A DNA stretch of 64,000 bases, taken from contig CM036158.1 of the NCBI GenBank assembly GCA_020631735.1, forward strand, positions 86,793,248 to 86,857,247, written 5' to 3'. The stretch is from Saccharum officinarum. Its lineage: Eukaryota > Streptophyta > Magnoliopsida > Poales > Poaceae. Made by a program: the position numbers and the translations under genes. The notes under the pieces are model-generated. The model worked only from the letters and a program-made list of their open reading frames with translations. It was not told the origin of the DNA and made no database searches. Position 1 is the stretch's first letter, and every line of letters starts with the position of its first letter. This document shows positions 22,580-35,288 of the stretch, one piece after another.

Positions 22580-22985
22580 GACGCTGCACCGGACGCAGTC
22601 ATGGTATGACCGGACGCGTCCGGTCAGCGTTCAGCTTCTGCGCGTGTTTCAGCTTGATGATCGGACGCGCAGCACGTCCGATCACTGATGACCGGACGCG
22701 TCCGGTCGTCCAGGGAGCTTACTGGACTATAATCGGACGCTGGCACTGTGGCGTCCGGTCAGTTCTACAGCGCGTCCGGTCGTTGTTTCGTTGTGCGCAA
22801 CTCTGGTCTCACCAGCGTGTCCGGTCAGTTGCGGGACCAGCGCGTCCGGTCGCACCCAGCGCGTCCGGTCTGCGTAACCAGCGCGTCTGGTCGGTGCTTC
22901 AGAAATTAGCCATTGCGCGACCGGCGCGTCCGATCAGTGTGACCAGCGCGTCCGGTCAGTGTGACCAGCACATCCGGTCAGCGTG
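22580..22985. repeat. CCGGACGCGTCCGG motif array in 5' LTR
   Basis: More than ten degenerate copies of ACCGGACGCG and its complement, some fused as full palindromes (ACCGGACGCGTCCGGT). They are irregularly spaced, 20-40 bp apart, and end about 50 bp before the TATA box. Equivalent arrays lie at 30684-31075 and, longer, at 45325-45860. Confidence 0.9.
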
Positions 22986-23031
22986 ATTTTGGCTGTTTAA
23001 GTTCCTAACGGCTAGCTGCGTACCCCTTCGT

Positions 23032-23039
23032 TATAAATA
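23032..23039 (+). promoter_or_regulatory. TATA box of SIRE 5' LTR
   Basis: TATAAATA after CCCCTTCGT, repeated identically at 31122-31129 and 45897-45904. It is the likely Pol II promoter of the element. Confidence 0.75.
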
Positions 23040-23841
23040 GACGTTGGCCGGGGTTTGAGGGGATCTCTTACACATTTTGAGACCTAGAGACATACTTTGA
23101 GCTAGAGAACAACCCCTCCACTCATCTCTTTGATTAGTTGCATATCTTGAGTGAGATTGAGTGAGATTCAAGTGCATTGCTTGAGAGTTGTATTCTAGAG
23201 GCACTTGACCTTCGAGTTGCCGTGGATTTCTTGTTATTCTTCCGTGTGTCCTGACACGGTAGATGGCTTGGAGCAGCGGAGGTGATTGAGCTCACAATTG
23301 GAGATTGTTGGAGCCCTCACCAAGTGTTGTAAGGGGTTCTTGATCCTTCCCCGCGGGAGTTCGCAAATTGAATACTCTAGTGGAGCTCATGGCTTGGAGG
23401 ATTCCAATCTTGTGTGCGGTTGTGCGGCGCCCGCCGAGGTCTCGACTCTTGATAGTCGATTAGCTCGCGAACCGACAAGTGGGTGTATCGCCATAACGGG
23501 GAGTAGCTTGCCGGGAAGCAAGTGAACCTCGGGATAAATTCTTGTGTCATTCTCTTCCCGAGGATTTCTCTTGTGTGATTGATTGATTGGTACTTCTCAT
23601 CTCTACACAGCGGTATAATCACTCAAAACTCTTCTCTCGTATTACTTTTTGTTTCTAGCTTATAGTTGTTGTTGTGTTTAGTGGATAGCCTTGTACTAGA
23701 CTTGTGTAGGTGGCTTGCTTAATTAGTTCGAGCTAGCGTTTTTTGCTTCACCACCTTTTGTACTAACTTGTGTTCAAGGAATTCTTGTAGAAATTTTAAT
23801 TAGGCTATTCACCCCCCCTCTAGCCATTTGGACCTTACAAG

Positions 23842-23853
23842 TGGTATCAGAGC
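23842..23853 (+). other. Primer-binding site of SIRE Copia
   Basis: TGGTATCAGAGC, complementary to the 3' end of initiator Met tRNA, two bases after the LTR. Confidence 0.9.
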
Positions 23854-23899
23854 CGAGGCACCGTTTATTTAAGGCTTAACAACCTACGGTGGAAAAGAA

Positions 23900-25978
23900 A
23901 TGGCTCAGTTAAGCTTGCACATCAACAACACCAAGAAGGCACCTCACTTTGATGGCACAAATTATGCATATTGGAAGGTTAAGATGACCGCACACCTAAA
24001 GTCAATCAATAAAAAAGTGTGGAAGGTCACCGAAACAAAATTTGAGGTTGCTAATCTGGAAGCACCTACAGCGGTGGAAGAGAAGAAGCTCCAATGCAAT
24101 GACATTGCCATTAGTGCTCTTCATGAGGCATTAGATGACAAGACATTTGAGCAAGTTAAGAACATAGAAGTTGCACATGATGCTTGGGCCAAGTTAGAAG
24201 AAACATTTAAGGGCACCGAAGGCACAAAGACCGCTAAAGCATATATCTTGCAAGAAAAATTTTTAAGCTTCAAGATGCAAGATGATAAGAGTATACCGGA
24301 GATGTTTCATAGGTTGCAAGTCATTGTCAATGAGCTCAAGGCACTTGGTGAGGGGGTCAAGGATAATCAATTCTCTATGAAGTTCTTGAGAAGTCTACCC
24401 AAGAGATTTGATACATTGATCATCGTGCTAGTGAGGACTACATTGAAGGATTCAACTCCTCAACAAATATTCCAAGAAGTGATGACCGATGATTCATATA
24501 GAGAAGATGATAAGAAGGATGAGTTGGTCAAGAAGAAGAAGAAGGAAAATGAGAAGAAAAATGATGAAAAGAAGAAGAGTGTGGCATTCAAAGCCACCAC
24601 ATCCAAGGGCAAATCCAAGATTGAATCATCAAGTGATGAAGACTCAAGCTCTTGTGATAGTGATGACATTGATGAGAAGATGGCTCTTTTTGTCAAGCAA
24701 TTTGGCAAATTCATGAAGAAGAAGGGCTATCGTGCAAGAAGGAGGAAGAACTCATCCAAGAAGAATGAGCATACCATGAGATGTTTTAGATGCCATAGCA
24801 AGGACCATCTCATTGCAAAGTGTCCTTATGATAGTGATGATGAAGATGCTATCAAGAAGGAGAGGAAGAAGCAAAAGAAGAAGCTAGAGAAGAAGGAAAG
24901 CTCTTATAAGAAGAAGAATGATTCTCATGTTGCTACATGGGATAGTGATGATTCCTCAAGTGATGATGAGGATGACAACAAGAGCAAGAAGAAGGGACAT
25001 GCTAGCATTGCCATCCAAGAGAAGGTCTCCCTCTTCGACACTCCATCGTGCTTCATGGCTAAGGCCGCTAAGGTATCATCCGACGATGAGAGTGATCATG
25101 ATAATGCTAGTGATAGTGATAGTAATGAAGAAGAATTCACTAAAGATGAACTAATCACTATGCTAGAAGATTGCACTCAACATTTTAAAGAATCTAGAAA
25201 GGAGTGCAAGAGCTTGCTTAAGGAAAAGAAAAACCTTATGCAATAACTTGATGAGCTTAGGGCGTCTTATGAGAGTCTAAAGGTAGACCATAAGAAGCTT
25301 CAAAAGTCTCACACCAAGCTTGAAGAAGCTCATTCCTCTCTAGTTGAAAAATGTGAAAACATACCAACTAATGTTGAGAAAGCTAAAACTTGCAACATAG
25401 GCATATCATGTGATATAATTGATGAAACTTTTCATAAGCCTATTGTTGTTACTCCCACTAACCCTTCATATAGCTCATCTACATCATCCTCATCTAGTAG
25501 TGATGGTTTCACTTGTGACTCCACACTTATAGTTGAGAATGAAAATCTCAAGAAGGAGATAAAAGAGCTCAATCACATATTAGCTAAGGCTTATGGTGGT
25601 GAGGACCTCTTGCTTATGTGCTTGGGTAGCCAAAGAGCTTCTCTCTACAAAGAGGGATTGGGCTATAACCCCAAGAAAGGCAAGGCCACTTTTGCTCCTC
25701 ACAAGACTCGTTTTGTGAAGAACAATGGTAGCTATTGCAAAAGTTGCAAGCAAGTTGGTCACATAGAGCAACATTACATGAACAAGAAATTCAATGCTAA
25801 TGTATCCTCAATTAAGTTTGATTCTTTCTATATGCTTACCAAGGGTACAAATGGTGTTCATGCTAAGTTTATTGGTGCACCATGGATGGGCTCAAAGAAG
25901 AAAGCCATTTGGGTACCAAAGAGCTTAGTCTCTAACCTTGGAGGACCCAAACAAGTTTGGGTACCTAAAAAGAATTGA
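23900..25978 (+). pseudogene. SIRE Copia gag, one in-frame stop
   Basis: Starts MAQLSLHINNTKKAPHFDG, the typical Copia gag (UBN2-type) opening, followed by a Lys/Glu-rich region and a CCHC knuckle (CFRCHSKDHLIAKC). A TAA at 25244-25246 interrupts it. The same frame then continues through a second Cys/His pattern (CKSCKQVGHIEQH) to a stop at 25978. Gag would coat genomic RNA in virus-like particles. The gag end and pol start lie in different frames with an additional TAG between, so fusion is lost. Confidence 0.88.
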
Positions 25979-26021
25979 TCTTGTCTTGTAGGTCAATTAC
26001 AAAGCCAGAGGAAGGCATTGG

Positions 26022-27629
26022 GTGCTTGATAGTGGGTGCACTCAACACATGACCGGGGATTCTTATATGTTCAAATCAATTGATACAAGTCAAAATAGTG
26101 GTTTTGATGCTATCACTTTCGGCAACAACAAGAAAGGCAAGGTCAAGGGGCTTGGTAAAATTGCTATCTCAAATGATATGAGCATATCTAATGTGTTGCT
26201 AGTTGAGAGCTTTGACTTCAATCTTTTATCGGTGGCACAACGTTGTGATCTTGGCTTCAAGTGCATATTTGGTAGTGATGATGTTGAAGTCATAAGTGTT
26301 GATGGATCAAATTTGATATTCAAAGGATTTAGACATGGTAGCTTATACTTGGTTGACTTCAATGATAGTGAGACACAATTGACATCATGCTTACTTAGCA
26401 AATCTAGTATGGGTTGGTTATGGCATAGAAGGCTTGGTCATGTTGGAATGAAACAATTGAATAAACTTTTGAGCCATGACTTAGTAAGAGGCTTGAAAGA
26501 TGTGACTTTTGAAAAGGATAAACCATGTAGTGCTTGTCAAGCTGGCAAACAAGTTGGAAATACACATCCTAGTAAGAGTGAAATGAGCACATCAAAGGCA
26601 TTTGAGCTATTGCACATGGACTTGTTTGGGCCAACAACATACACTAGCATTGGTGGTAACAAGTATGGTTTTGTGATTATTGATGACTACACTAGATACT
26701 CTTGGGTGTTCTTTCTCTATGACAAGAGTGATGTTTATGATCTATTCAAGTCTTTTGTCAAGAGGGTGCAAAATGAGTTTGAGACTACCATCAAGAAAAT
26801 TAGAAGTGACAATGGTAGTGAGTTCAAGAACACAAGAATTGAAGATTTATGTGATGATCTTGGTATTGGACATCAATTCTCACCAACATACACTCCTCAA
26901 TCCAATGGTGTAGTTGAAAGGAAAAATAGAACTTTGATTGACATGGCTAGATCAATGCTTAGTGAATACAATGTGAGTCATTCATTTTAGAGTGAAGCTA
27001 TCAACACGGCTTGCTATTGTAGCAACCGTCTTTATTGCCATGGAAAGCTTGGGAAGACACCATATGAGCTATTGAATGAAAGAAAGCCCAACATTGCATA
27101 CTTTAGAGTGTTTGGTTGCAAATGCTATATTATCAAGAAAGGCACTAGATTGAGCAAGTTTGAAAAGAAATGTGATGAAGGGTTCTTACTTGGTTATTCT
27201 ACCACAAGCAAGGCATATAGAGTTTGGAATCTCATAAATGGCACCTTGGAAGAAGTTCATGATGTTGAGTTTGATGAAACCCAAGGGTCTAAAAATGAAG
27301 CTCAAAACCTTGATGATGTGAGAGGATATCAATTGTCAAATGCAATGAAGAACATGGACATTGGTGATATAAGGCCGATGCAAGTTGATGATGATAGTGA
27401 CTTACATATGATTAATCAAGATGTGCAAATTGATACAAATCAAGCAAGCTCAAGTGGTACTCATGATGAAGCTCAAGTTCAAGGTCAAACAAGTGGAAGC
27501 AATCAACTCCCAATACTCTAACCTACTAGCATTGCAAGAGATCATCCATTAGACCAAATCATTGGTGGAATTCAAAGTGGCGTTCAAACTAGATCAAGGC
27601 TAGCATCCTTTTGTGAGCACTACTCATTT
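26022..27629 (+). pseudogene. SIRE Copia protease and integrase, two in-frame stops
   Basis: Opens with the aspartic protease motif LDSGCTQHMTGD, then the GAG-pre-integrase WHRRLGH region, the integrase zinc part (CSACQAGKQ) and catalytic-core motifs (MDLFGP, RSDNGSEF, SNGVVERKNRT). A TAG at 26988-26990 replaces the Trp expected after SHSF. A TAA at 27519-27521 lies between the integrase tail and RT. The frame is otherwise continuous to 29177. Confidence 0.9.
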
Positions 27630-29177
27630 GTGTCACTTGAAGAACCTAAGAAAATAGAAGATGCTTTGAAAGATTCCGATTGGGTAAATGCCATGCATGA
27701 AGAACTAAACAACTTTGCTAGAAATCAAGTTTGGAAACTTATTGAGAGGCCAAAGAACTACAATGTGATTGGTACTAAATGGGTCTTTAGAAACAAGCAA
27801 GATCAAGATGGCATGGTTGTGAGGAACAAAGCAAGATTAGTAGCACAAGGATACACTCAAGTTGAGGGTCTTGACTTTGGAGAGACATATGCACCCGTTG
27901 CAAGATTGGAGGCAATTAGAATCTTATTAGCCTATGCTTGTGCACACAACATCAAGCTCTATCAAATGGATGTCAAGAGTGCATTTCTCAATGGCTACAT
28001 CAATGAAGAAGTTTATGTTGAGCAACCTCCCGGTTTTGAAGATGAAAAGAAGCCCGACCATGTGTTCAAGCTAAAGAAGGCATTGTATGGTTTGAAGCAA
28101 GCACCTAGAGCATGGTATGAGAGATTGAGGGACTTTCTTCTCTCTAAAGGGTTCAAGATGGAAAAGGTTGACACCACTCACTTCACCAAGAAGCTTGGAA
28201 ATGACTTGTTTGTGTTGCAAATCTATGTGGATGATATTATTTTTGGATCAACTAACCAAGACTTTTATGAAGAGTTTGGAAATATGATGGCTAATGAGTT
28301 TGAGATGTCTATGATTGGAGAGCTTAGTTACTTCCTTGGACTTCAAATCAAGCAAATGAAGAATGGCACTTTTATAAGTCAAGGCAAGTACATCAAGGAC
28401 ATGATCAAGAAGTTTGGATTGCAAGATGCTAAGCTAATGAGTACTCCAATGGGCACTAATGATCAATTGGGTATTGATGCTAGTGGCAACATGGTAGATC
28501 AAAAGCAATACCGGTCTATGATTGGAAGTTTGCTCTATGTCACCACTTCTAGGTCGGATGTGATGTTTAGTGTGTGCAAGTGTGCAAGATATCAAGCTTC
28601 ACCTAGAGAAAGTCACTTGAAAGCAACCAAGAGAATATTGAGATATCTTAAGGGCACTATTGATGTTGGATTATGGTTTCCAAAGGGGTCTAATTTTGAG
28701 TTGATTGGATATTCGGACTCCGACTATGGTGGATGCAAGATTGATAGAATGAGCACAAGTGGCACTAGTCAATTGCTTGGAAGGTCTCTTGTTTCATGGT
28801 CATCAAAGAAACAAAATAGTGTTACACTATCTACTGCCGAGGCCGAATATATTAGTGCCAGTAGTTGTTATGCACAATTGCTTTGGATGAAGGCCACCTT
28901 GAATGATTTTAGAATCAAGTTCAAGAATGTGTCATTGTTTTGTGACAATGAAAGTGCTATCAAGATGACTCAAAATCCGGTTCAACATTCAAGAACCAAG
29001 CACATTGACATAAGGCACCACTTCATAAGAGACCATCAACAAAAGAGTAATATTAGCATTGAGAGCATTGGCACCGAAGATCAACTAGCCGACATCTTTA
29101 CAAAGCCACTTGATGAGAAGAGATTTTACAAGTTGAAAAATGAATTGAACATACTTGACTTCTCCAACTTGAAATGA
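27630..29177 (+). CDS. SIRE Copia reverse transcriptase and RNase H (open part)
   Basis: 515 open codons with Copia RT motifs [21 protein letters not shown], the catalytic YVDD box, and RNase H motifs ([18 protein letters not shown]). It copies element RNA to DNA in virus-like particles. It cannot be made as part of the polyprotein because of stops upstream. The start given is the first ATG of the open stretch, not a biological start. Confidence 0.9.
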   Translation: MSLEEPKKIEDALKDSDWVNAMHEELNNFARNQVWKLIERPKNYNVIGTKWVFRNKQDQDGMVVRNKARLVAQGYTQVEGLDFGETYAPVARLEAIRILLAYACAHNIKLYQMDVKSAFLNGYINEEVYVEQPPGFEDEKKPDHVFKLKKALYGLKQAPRAWYERLRDFLLSKGFKMEKVDTTHFTKKLGNDLFVLQIYVDDIIFGSTNQDFYEEFGNMMANEFEMSMIGELSYFLGLQIKQMKNGTFISQGKYIKDMIKKFGLQDAKLMSTPMGTNDQLGIDASGNMVDQKQYRSMIGSLLYVTTSRSDVMFSVCKCARYQASPRESHLKATKRILRYLKGTIDVGLWFPKGSNFELIGYSDSDYGGCKIDRMSTSGTSQLLGRSLVSWSSKKQNSVTLSTAEAEYISASSCYAQLLWMKATLNDFRIKFKNVSLFCDNESAIKMTQNPVQHSRTKHIDIRHHFIRDHQQKSNISIESIGTEDQLADIFTKPLDEKRFYKLKNELNILDFSNLK

Positions 29178-30226
29178 GTGCACCCCCACATTCTTATATG
29201 ACATGCCTCCCCTCCGACAATGCAAGGTAAAGTTGTTTGGCATATCATTCATACTTTGTTAAGGACATGGTTAGAACATATAGACATATTTGCATGAAAA
29301 TTAGGCTCATTCATGAAAATCAAATGATTTTGATGTATGTATGGTACCACTATTGCTTCTATGGTTATTTGATCTAGTGGTAGCATATGACATGTTTGTG
29401 GGCTTACAAACCTAGTGTTAAATCTAGTAAACGAGCTCATGATGTGTAATTCAACATGGTCAAGATAACCCTTATACTTTATGAGGTGTGAAAAAGCTTG
29501 TCCTTGGATCAAACCGAATTACATATTCTAGGCAAGTGATCTAGATTGAACCATAATTTGGACTCCCTCATATTGATTGACTTAATTTTCACTAAAATTA
29601 GCACTTTTTTGGTGATAGTTGACAAAGGGGGAGAGAAAAGTCACAAAGATAGAAAAGTCACAAAGAGGGAGAAAGATAAAATAAGGGGGAAAGAAATCAA
29701 GGGATCAATTAAAATTGAGCACACAAGTAGGGGGAGCAAGCTCATGAATTATTTGTTGTATTTGTATGTGCATTAACATGATGAATTGTTGCATTGCAAA
29801 GCTTAAATTCATATTAATGATTGAATGGTGATTGCTAGAAATAGAACTTGAATGATGATGTGTTAAGAATAGCTTTACAAGTGGTATCTAGACACCCTTT
29901 GCTTATAATGTTGATCTCACGAGGTATTTTAGTGTTATTGATCTTTACAAGTGATGTATTACAAGTGGTGTCTAGCTACATCGATGCTAAGGATGGTATA
30001 TAAAGACAACTCCGATTGGTATCACGCTTCAAAGGTCCATTCTATATACCTTAGCATCAATTTGATAGTAGTAACTCTCTCAAAATTCAAATCCATATAT
30101 ATGTGCATAATTGAACCAAACTCATGGAAGCACATATGTAGGGGGAGCTAATACTATCGAAATTGAAAATTGATTTCATTTCATATCTTTGTGATGGTTG
30201 TCATCAATTACCAAAAAGGGGGAGAT
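29178..30226 (+). other. Non-coding tail and polypurine tract of SIRE Copia
   Basis: About 1 kb without a convincing ORF, with purine-rich phrases such as GGGGGAGAGAAAAG (29629-29642). SIRE-lineage elements may carry an envelope-like ORF here; none is visible. The PPT AAAAAGGGGGAG (about 30213-30224) sits directly before the 3' LTR. Confidence 0.75.
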
Positions 30227-31927
30227 TGAAAGCCCAAGTTTGGTTTTGGTAATTAATGACACCAAGTTGCTAATGCCATGTGTTAAGTGTTTTGAGTTAG
30301 GCATAAGCAACACATGTGATGAATATGTATGTGGCAAGGAGTGGTGGCCTTGCGCTCTTAGATCCTTCTCTTTTCACTTGATCATCATGTCCTTGGTGGT
30401 GTCATTAATTAACACATGTGATGAATATGTAAAGAGCTAACATAACGCCTTGAAAAATGTTTATGAAATGCTAACACACATGCACATGGTGGTGTACACT
30501 TGGTGGTGTTAGCACATTTGCGAAGGCGGTGGAGTTTAAGCGATAGAGAGGGGTTTGGGTTCCTCTCTCCCTCCCACCAAGCTTGCGAGGCGGGATTCGG
30601 TGCTTTTTGGAGAAGTGAAATGCCTATTTTCCACTGCGCCGGAAGTCGGAAAAGAAACGGAGGCGAACGGAGGTCACAGAGGTGACCGGACGCTGCACCG
30701 GACGCGGTCATGGTATGACCGGACGCGTCCGGTCAGCGTTCAGCTTCTGCGCGTGTTTCAGCTTGATGATCGGACGCGCAGCGCGTCCGGTCACTGATGA
30801 CCGGACGCGTCCGGTCATCCAGGGAGCTTACTGGACTCTAATCGGATGATGGCACTGTGGCGTCCGGTTAGTTCTACAGCACGTCCGGTCGTTGTTTCGT
30901 TGTGCGCAACTCTGGCCTGACCAGCGCGTCCGGTCAGTTGCGGGACCAGCGCGTCCGGTCTGCGCAACCAGCACGTCCGGTCGGTGCTTCGAAAATTAGC
31001 CGTTGCGCGACCGGCGCGTCCGGTCAGTGTGACCAGCGCGTCCGGTCAGTATGACCAGCGCGTCCGGTCAGTGCGATTTCGGCTGTTTAAGTTCCTAACG
31101 GCTAGCTGCGTACCCCTTCGTTATAAATAGACGTTGGCCGGGGTCTGAGGGGATCTCTTGCACATTTTGAGACCTAGAGACATACTTTGAGCTAGAGAAC
31201 AACCCCTCCACTCATCTCTTTGATTAGTTGCATATCTTGAGTGAGATTGAGTGAGATTCAAGTGCATTGCTTGAGAGTTGTATTCTAGAGGCACTTGACC
31301 TTCGAGTTGCCGTGGATTTCTTGTTATTCTTCCGTGTGTCCTGACACGGTAGATGGCTTGGAGCAGCGGAGGTGATTGAGCTCACAATTGGAGATTGTTG
31401 GAGCCCTCACCAAGTGTTGTAAGGGGTTCTTGATCCTTCCCCGCGGGAGTTCGCAAATTGAATACTCTAGTGGAGCTCATGGCTTGGAGGATTCCCATCT
31501 TGTGTGCGGTTGTGCGGCGCCCGCCGAGGTCTCGACTCTTGATAGTCGATTAGCTCGCGAACCGACAAGTGGGTGTATCGCCATAACGGGGAGTAGCTTG
31601 CCGGGAAGCAAGTGAACCTCGGGATAAATTCTTGTGTCATTCTCTTCCCGAGGATTTCTCTTGTGTGATTGATTGATTGGTACTTCTCACCTCTACATGG
31701 CGGTATAATCACTCGAAACTCTTCTCTCGTATTACTTTTTGTTTCTAGCTTATAGTTGTTGTTGTGTTTAGTGGATAGCCTTGTACTAGACTTGTGTAGG
31801 TGGCTTGCTTAATTAGTTAGAGCTAGCGTTTTTGCTTCGCCACCTTTCGTACTAACTTGTGTTCAAGGAATTCTTTTAGAAATTTTAATTAGGCTATTCA
31901 CCCCCCTCTAGCCATTTGGACCTTACA
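30227..31927 (+). repeat. SIRE Copia 3' LTR (1701 bp) with internal rearrangement
   Basis: About 219 bp shorter than the 5' LTR. At 30348-30394 it holds a 47-bp segment that is the reverse complement of 22111-22157. A 14-bp inverted piece of the LTR start (30398-30411) and a forward repeat (30411-30430) follow before normal LTR sequence resumes. Confidence 0.92.
31122..31129 (+). promoter_or_regulatory. TATA box of SIRE 3' LTR
   Basis: TATAAATA in the same context as in the 5' LTR. It could drive read-out transcription into the right flank. Confidence 0.7.
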
Positions 31928-32429
31928 CCGCTAGAGGCGGATGACTGGCTCCGAACAATGGAGAAAAAGTTTGAACTTATCCAGTGCACGGAATACCAGA
32001 AAACCGTGTTTGCAGCACAGCAGCTCAGGGGTGCCGCAGGGGCGTGGTGGGCGAATCTGGTCGTCGCACAGCCCGCTGGCCATCATATCACTTGGCAAGA
32101 GTTTCATGATGCTTTCAGAGCACACTACATCCCAGATGGTGTCATGGCCATGAAGTTAGAAGAGTTTCTCTCTTTGAAATAGGGAAACCAGACAGTTCTT
32201 CAATATGTTGGCAAATTCAATCATCTGTCACAGTATGCAGCCGAGTATGTGAACACTGATGCAAAGAAGAAGAGTTATTTCATGAGGGGTTTGAATACCA
32301 AGATCCAGGCAGCATTGGTCACATGCTATAATGCCACATACCAGGAGGTAGTCAATGTCGCTATCGCTTTAGAGGAGAAGTCCCGCATTCACAAAGAGTC
32401 AAAGAAAAAGAAGCAAGTGTTATCTAGCT
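31928..32429 (+). pseudogene. Gypsy A gag, middle piece
   Basis: Continues the retrotransposon gag domain (DDWLRTMEKKFELI, GAAGAWWANL, FHDAFRAHYIP). A TAG at 32180-32182 breaks it, after which the same frame goes on (LQYVGKFNHLSQYA). It is cut at 32430 by Gypsy B. Confidence 0.9.
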
Positions 32430-35288
32430 TGTCACACCCGGTTTTCTAAAGAACAAAACCAGGCTAATCATATGTGTGCCCAGGAAGTCCACACATATGC
32501 CAGAATAAAAAAGTATCAGAAACAATGATATTATATAACGTATACATAGCTATATTAACACTTACATCAGAGTATCGCGGAACGGTGACTAAACTTCGGG
32601 CTCCATTCTTCTCAGGGACGGCTGAATGGGGGTAACATATGCCTAGCACTTCTACTAGTCTTCTGGAAACTCCACTACACCTTTGTCCTTTCTCCGAGTA
32701 GCATCTTATTACACACTGGAGTTTTGGGGAAATAGCAAGAGTGAGTCCATGTCGAACTCAATAAGTATAACACAGGGTTCATGAGGCTCAAAAAGGCTAG
32801 ACACTGTTTGACTGCGTTTAGCTTTTAATCATCATATAATTAGCAATTGAGTAGCATCAAGGTAATCCAAATCCCATTAATGAATCAATGATCAATTGTA
32901 ATAAGGATAATGAATAGCATTAACATGAGCATAATAATAATCAACAATAATTAAGCATGATATAACAATGGTGATCAACTATTCTGTAAGAATCCCCAAG
33001 GCCGCTCGTATCCGTGAGCACGGCTAGTATACCAGTTTTTAACTCTGCGCAGAGGTGTACACTTTCACTGTGAGTCATGATTTCCAAATGCATGGGTTTG
33101 CAAGGCCCAAAACATCAGAGACCATATAAAGCCATTCAAAAGTTCGTCTAACAAGTTAGGGCCATTAGATTCACTCGGCAGGCAGATGTAGAACCCCCCT
33201 TCCCTGTGGCACAACAACCGCAGCCTATACACACTAGGCCAGGGGCTCGCACTACACCCAACGTGGTAAGCCATTCTTACGCCATTTAAGGTAACCTCTA
33301 ACAAGCTAGAAAAGGTCTCTTGAACAACTAGAGCCAGAGCCATATAGCCCTCACAGCTGTACTGTATGTCCCGGTTATCACTTACAGGTAAGTCCTTACG
33401 GAGAGTAACTAGAGCATCAAAATAACCCACATGCTCTAGCCCCCTTTCAACAGAAATAACATCATCTTAATTGGTTGATTGCATAATCCATTAGTCAAAT
33501 TACAAGATCATTGTTCATAATTAAGCGCTAGCAATAGCTACCCAAATGCATAACCCATAGGTGACAAGGAAACAAGATATCAATAGCTAAGTTATAATCT
33601 GTATGGTTGTCAAGGAAGACACATGCATATGTATAATAATTTCAGTGAATAGGCAACAAGGATGGTCCCATGTTATACTTGCCTTAATCAAAGTTTTCTG
33701 ATGATACTGCTGGTCTGGCTCAAAATAATACTCCTGATCGTCAAGAAATTGCTCACCGTCTATACTCGATCATCAATCAACAACACACATGCATCCAATC
33801 AAACATACACGAAGCAAACAAAGAGATACAATTAGAACAGTACACCAACAATAACAAAACAGTAATAAAAGTTTATAAAACTCTTCTACACGTTTCTACG
33901 ATCACACAGACGCAAAGATCACCAAATTCGGAGTTAAAACGTGAAAATTATGAATTTTCTAAGACTTCCTATAGATAAATAAATACTCAATTATAAACTC
34001 GAAAAATAAATTATCAAAACCAACTGTACAACTACACTAACATATAGAGCTCGCAAATACGAACCTAACGCAACTTGAACGGATCAAATCGGAGTTAAAA
34101 CGAAGTTTTTATGACCAAAACAATTCTAGTGGCAAAACTATAATTTCTTGAAAACGTATTTTTGATTAAACCGGGAGAAAATACGCTTTCAAAACGCGAA
34201 AACGTATTTCCAGCTTTACGCTTTGGATGGCGGTTTGATTACTAAAAAGTTCAGGGTCTCTTTAGAAAGATTACCCCGCGAAGTGGTATCTTCTAATCCG
34301 AGCCGCTGATTCAAAAACGGACGACTCACATGCATCTTCAACCTCACAGTGCACATCCGGCCTCCTTCCTCAGGTCCGGCCGGCGGCTTCCCCATGTCCG
34401 GCGGCCCCTCCATGGCCGGAGATGGTGAACCTCCCCACCGAGACCACCATTCGAGCCCGCGTTTGATCCAACGAAAAGAGAAGCTTCGCGCGAACTCAAT
34501 CTACTCAATAGAACTAACCACGGTAAGCCATACGCAACGCGCGGCCACAAGAGGGCGGCGGCGCCATTACCGGCCACTGTGAGCTCCGATTCTACGGTAT
34601 AAAGCACAAAAGCTCCAATGGAAAGCATGGGGAGTAAGAGGAGAAGACGACAAACTCACCCAAGCGAAGAAATCGGCCTTGAATCCACCCTAGAACCCCC
34701 TAGCCGACCGTCCGCCCGCCTCCACCAACTTGAACCCTAAAAACCCTATTTCACGTGATAGAACTCGCAACTTAGGGGGAAAACAGAAAGAGGAGGGTCA
34801 CGGCTTCCTATTTATAACCCCAAAACACCGAATTCGGGTAGGAGTCCCTAGCTAACACGGCAAGGAACGGCGGCTTCGTAGTGTCCGGTTCGGTCACGAG
34901 GAAGAAGATGACCGACAGGTGGCCCCCACCCGTCAGCAAAAGGAAAGAGGGAGAGAGGCCGCTGTTGGGCTCGGCCGGACTGGGCCGCTGCGGTGCGGTC
35001 CGGCCCACGCGGCCGCAGGCGCGGAGGAAAACAGGCCGCCCTGAACGAGCCGTCGGCCACCAGGCGGAAGGTAAGTTGTTTCTTCTTTTTTTTTCTTTTC
35101 TTTGTTTACTTGTTTTCAAAAATATCTCAAATAAAATTTTCTAATCCAAAATAAAATAAAATAAATCCACACCACATAATAAAATAAATGCAACAGCATG
35201 AATGCAACACCAAAAATTCTTTTTAAAATTTTAATTCCCTTTCTCTAAATTATTTAAAATTTATTACTCCTAAAATTTGGGTGTTACA
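32430..35288 (-). repeat. Gypsy B 3' LTR (element sense)
   Basis: On the plus strand it runs TGTCACACCC to GGGTGTTACA. The TATA box on the minus strand is at 34809-34816. The PPT, minus sense AAGGGGGGTAGAAT, abuts it at about 35289-35303. Small ORFs inside are mirrored in the other LTR and are not genes. Confidence 0.95.
34809..34816 (-). promoter_or_regulatory. TATA box of Gypsy B LTR
   Basis: Minus-strand TATAAATA, with the same box at 42177-42184 in the other LTR. Confidence 0.6.

Larger units (their letters stand above)
21920..23839 (+). repeat. SIRE Copia 5' LTR (1920 bp)
   Basis: Matches 30227-31927 and the solo LTR 44670-46705. It contains an array of GCGTCCGGTC-type motifs (22580-22980) just upstream of the TATA box at 23032. 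Confidence 0.95.
21920..31927 (+). mobile_element. SIRE/Maximus-type Copia element inserted in Gypsy A gag
   Basis: Bounded by LTRs TGAAAGCCC...CCTTACA and by the 5-bp duplication CCGCT (21915-21919 and 31928-31932). Interior: Met-tRNA PBS, long Lys/Asp-rich gag with a zinc knuckle, protease, integrase, then RT and RNase H (Copia order), a 1-kb non-coding tail and a PPT. Gag and pol carry several stops, so it is not autonomous. No envelope-like ORF is visible in the tail. Confidence 0.95.

Noticed and set aside
22580..22985. CRISPR-like regularly spaced repeats
   Set aside because: Units are degenerate, irregularly spaced and palindromic, sit inside an LTR, and the genome is plant.
29178..30226. 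Envelope-like gene expected in some SIRE elements
   Set aside because: No ORF longer than about 76 codons and no signal-peptide or transmembrane pattern is seen there.
33065..33430. 121-codon minus ORF present twice (also 40433-40798)
   Set aside because: It lies in both Gypsy B LTRs and is identical because the LTRs are. It lacks any known domain and sits in the untranslated repeat.
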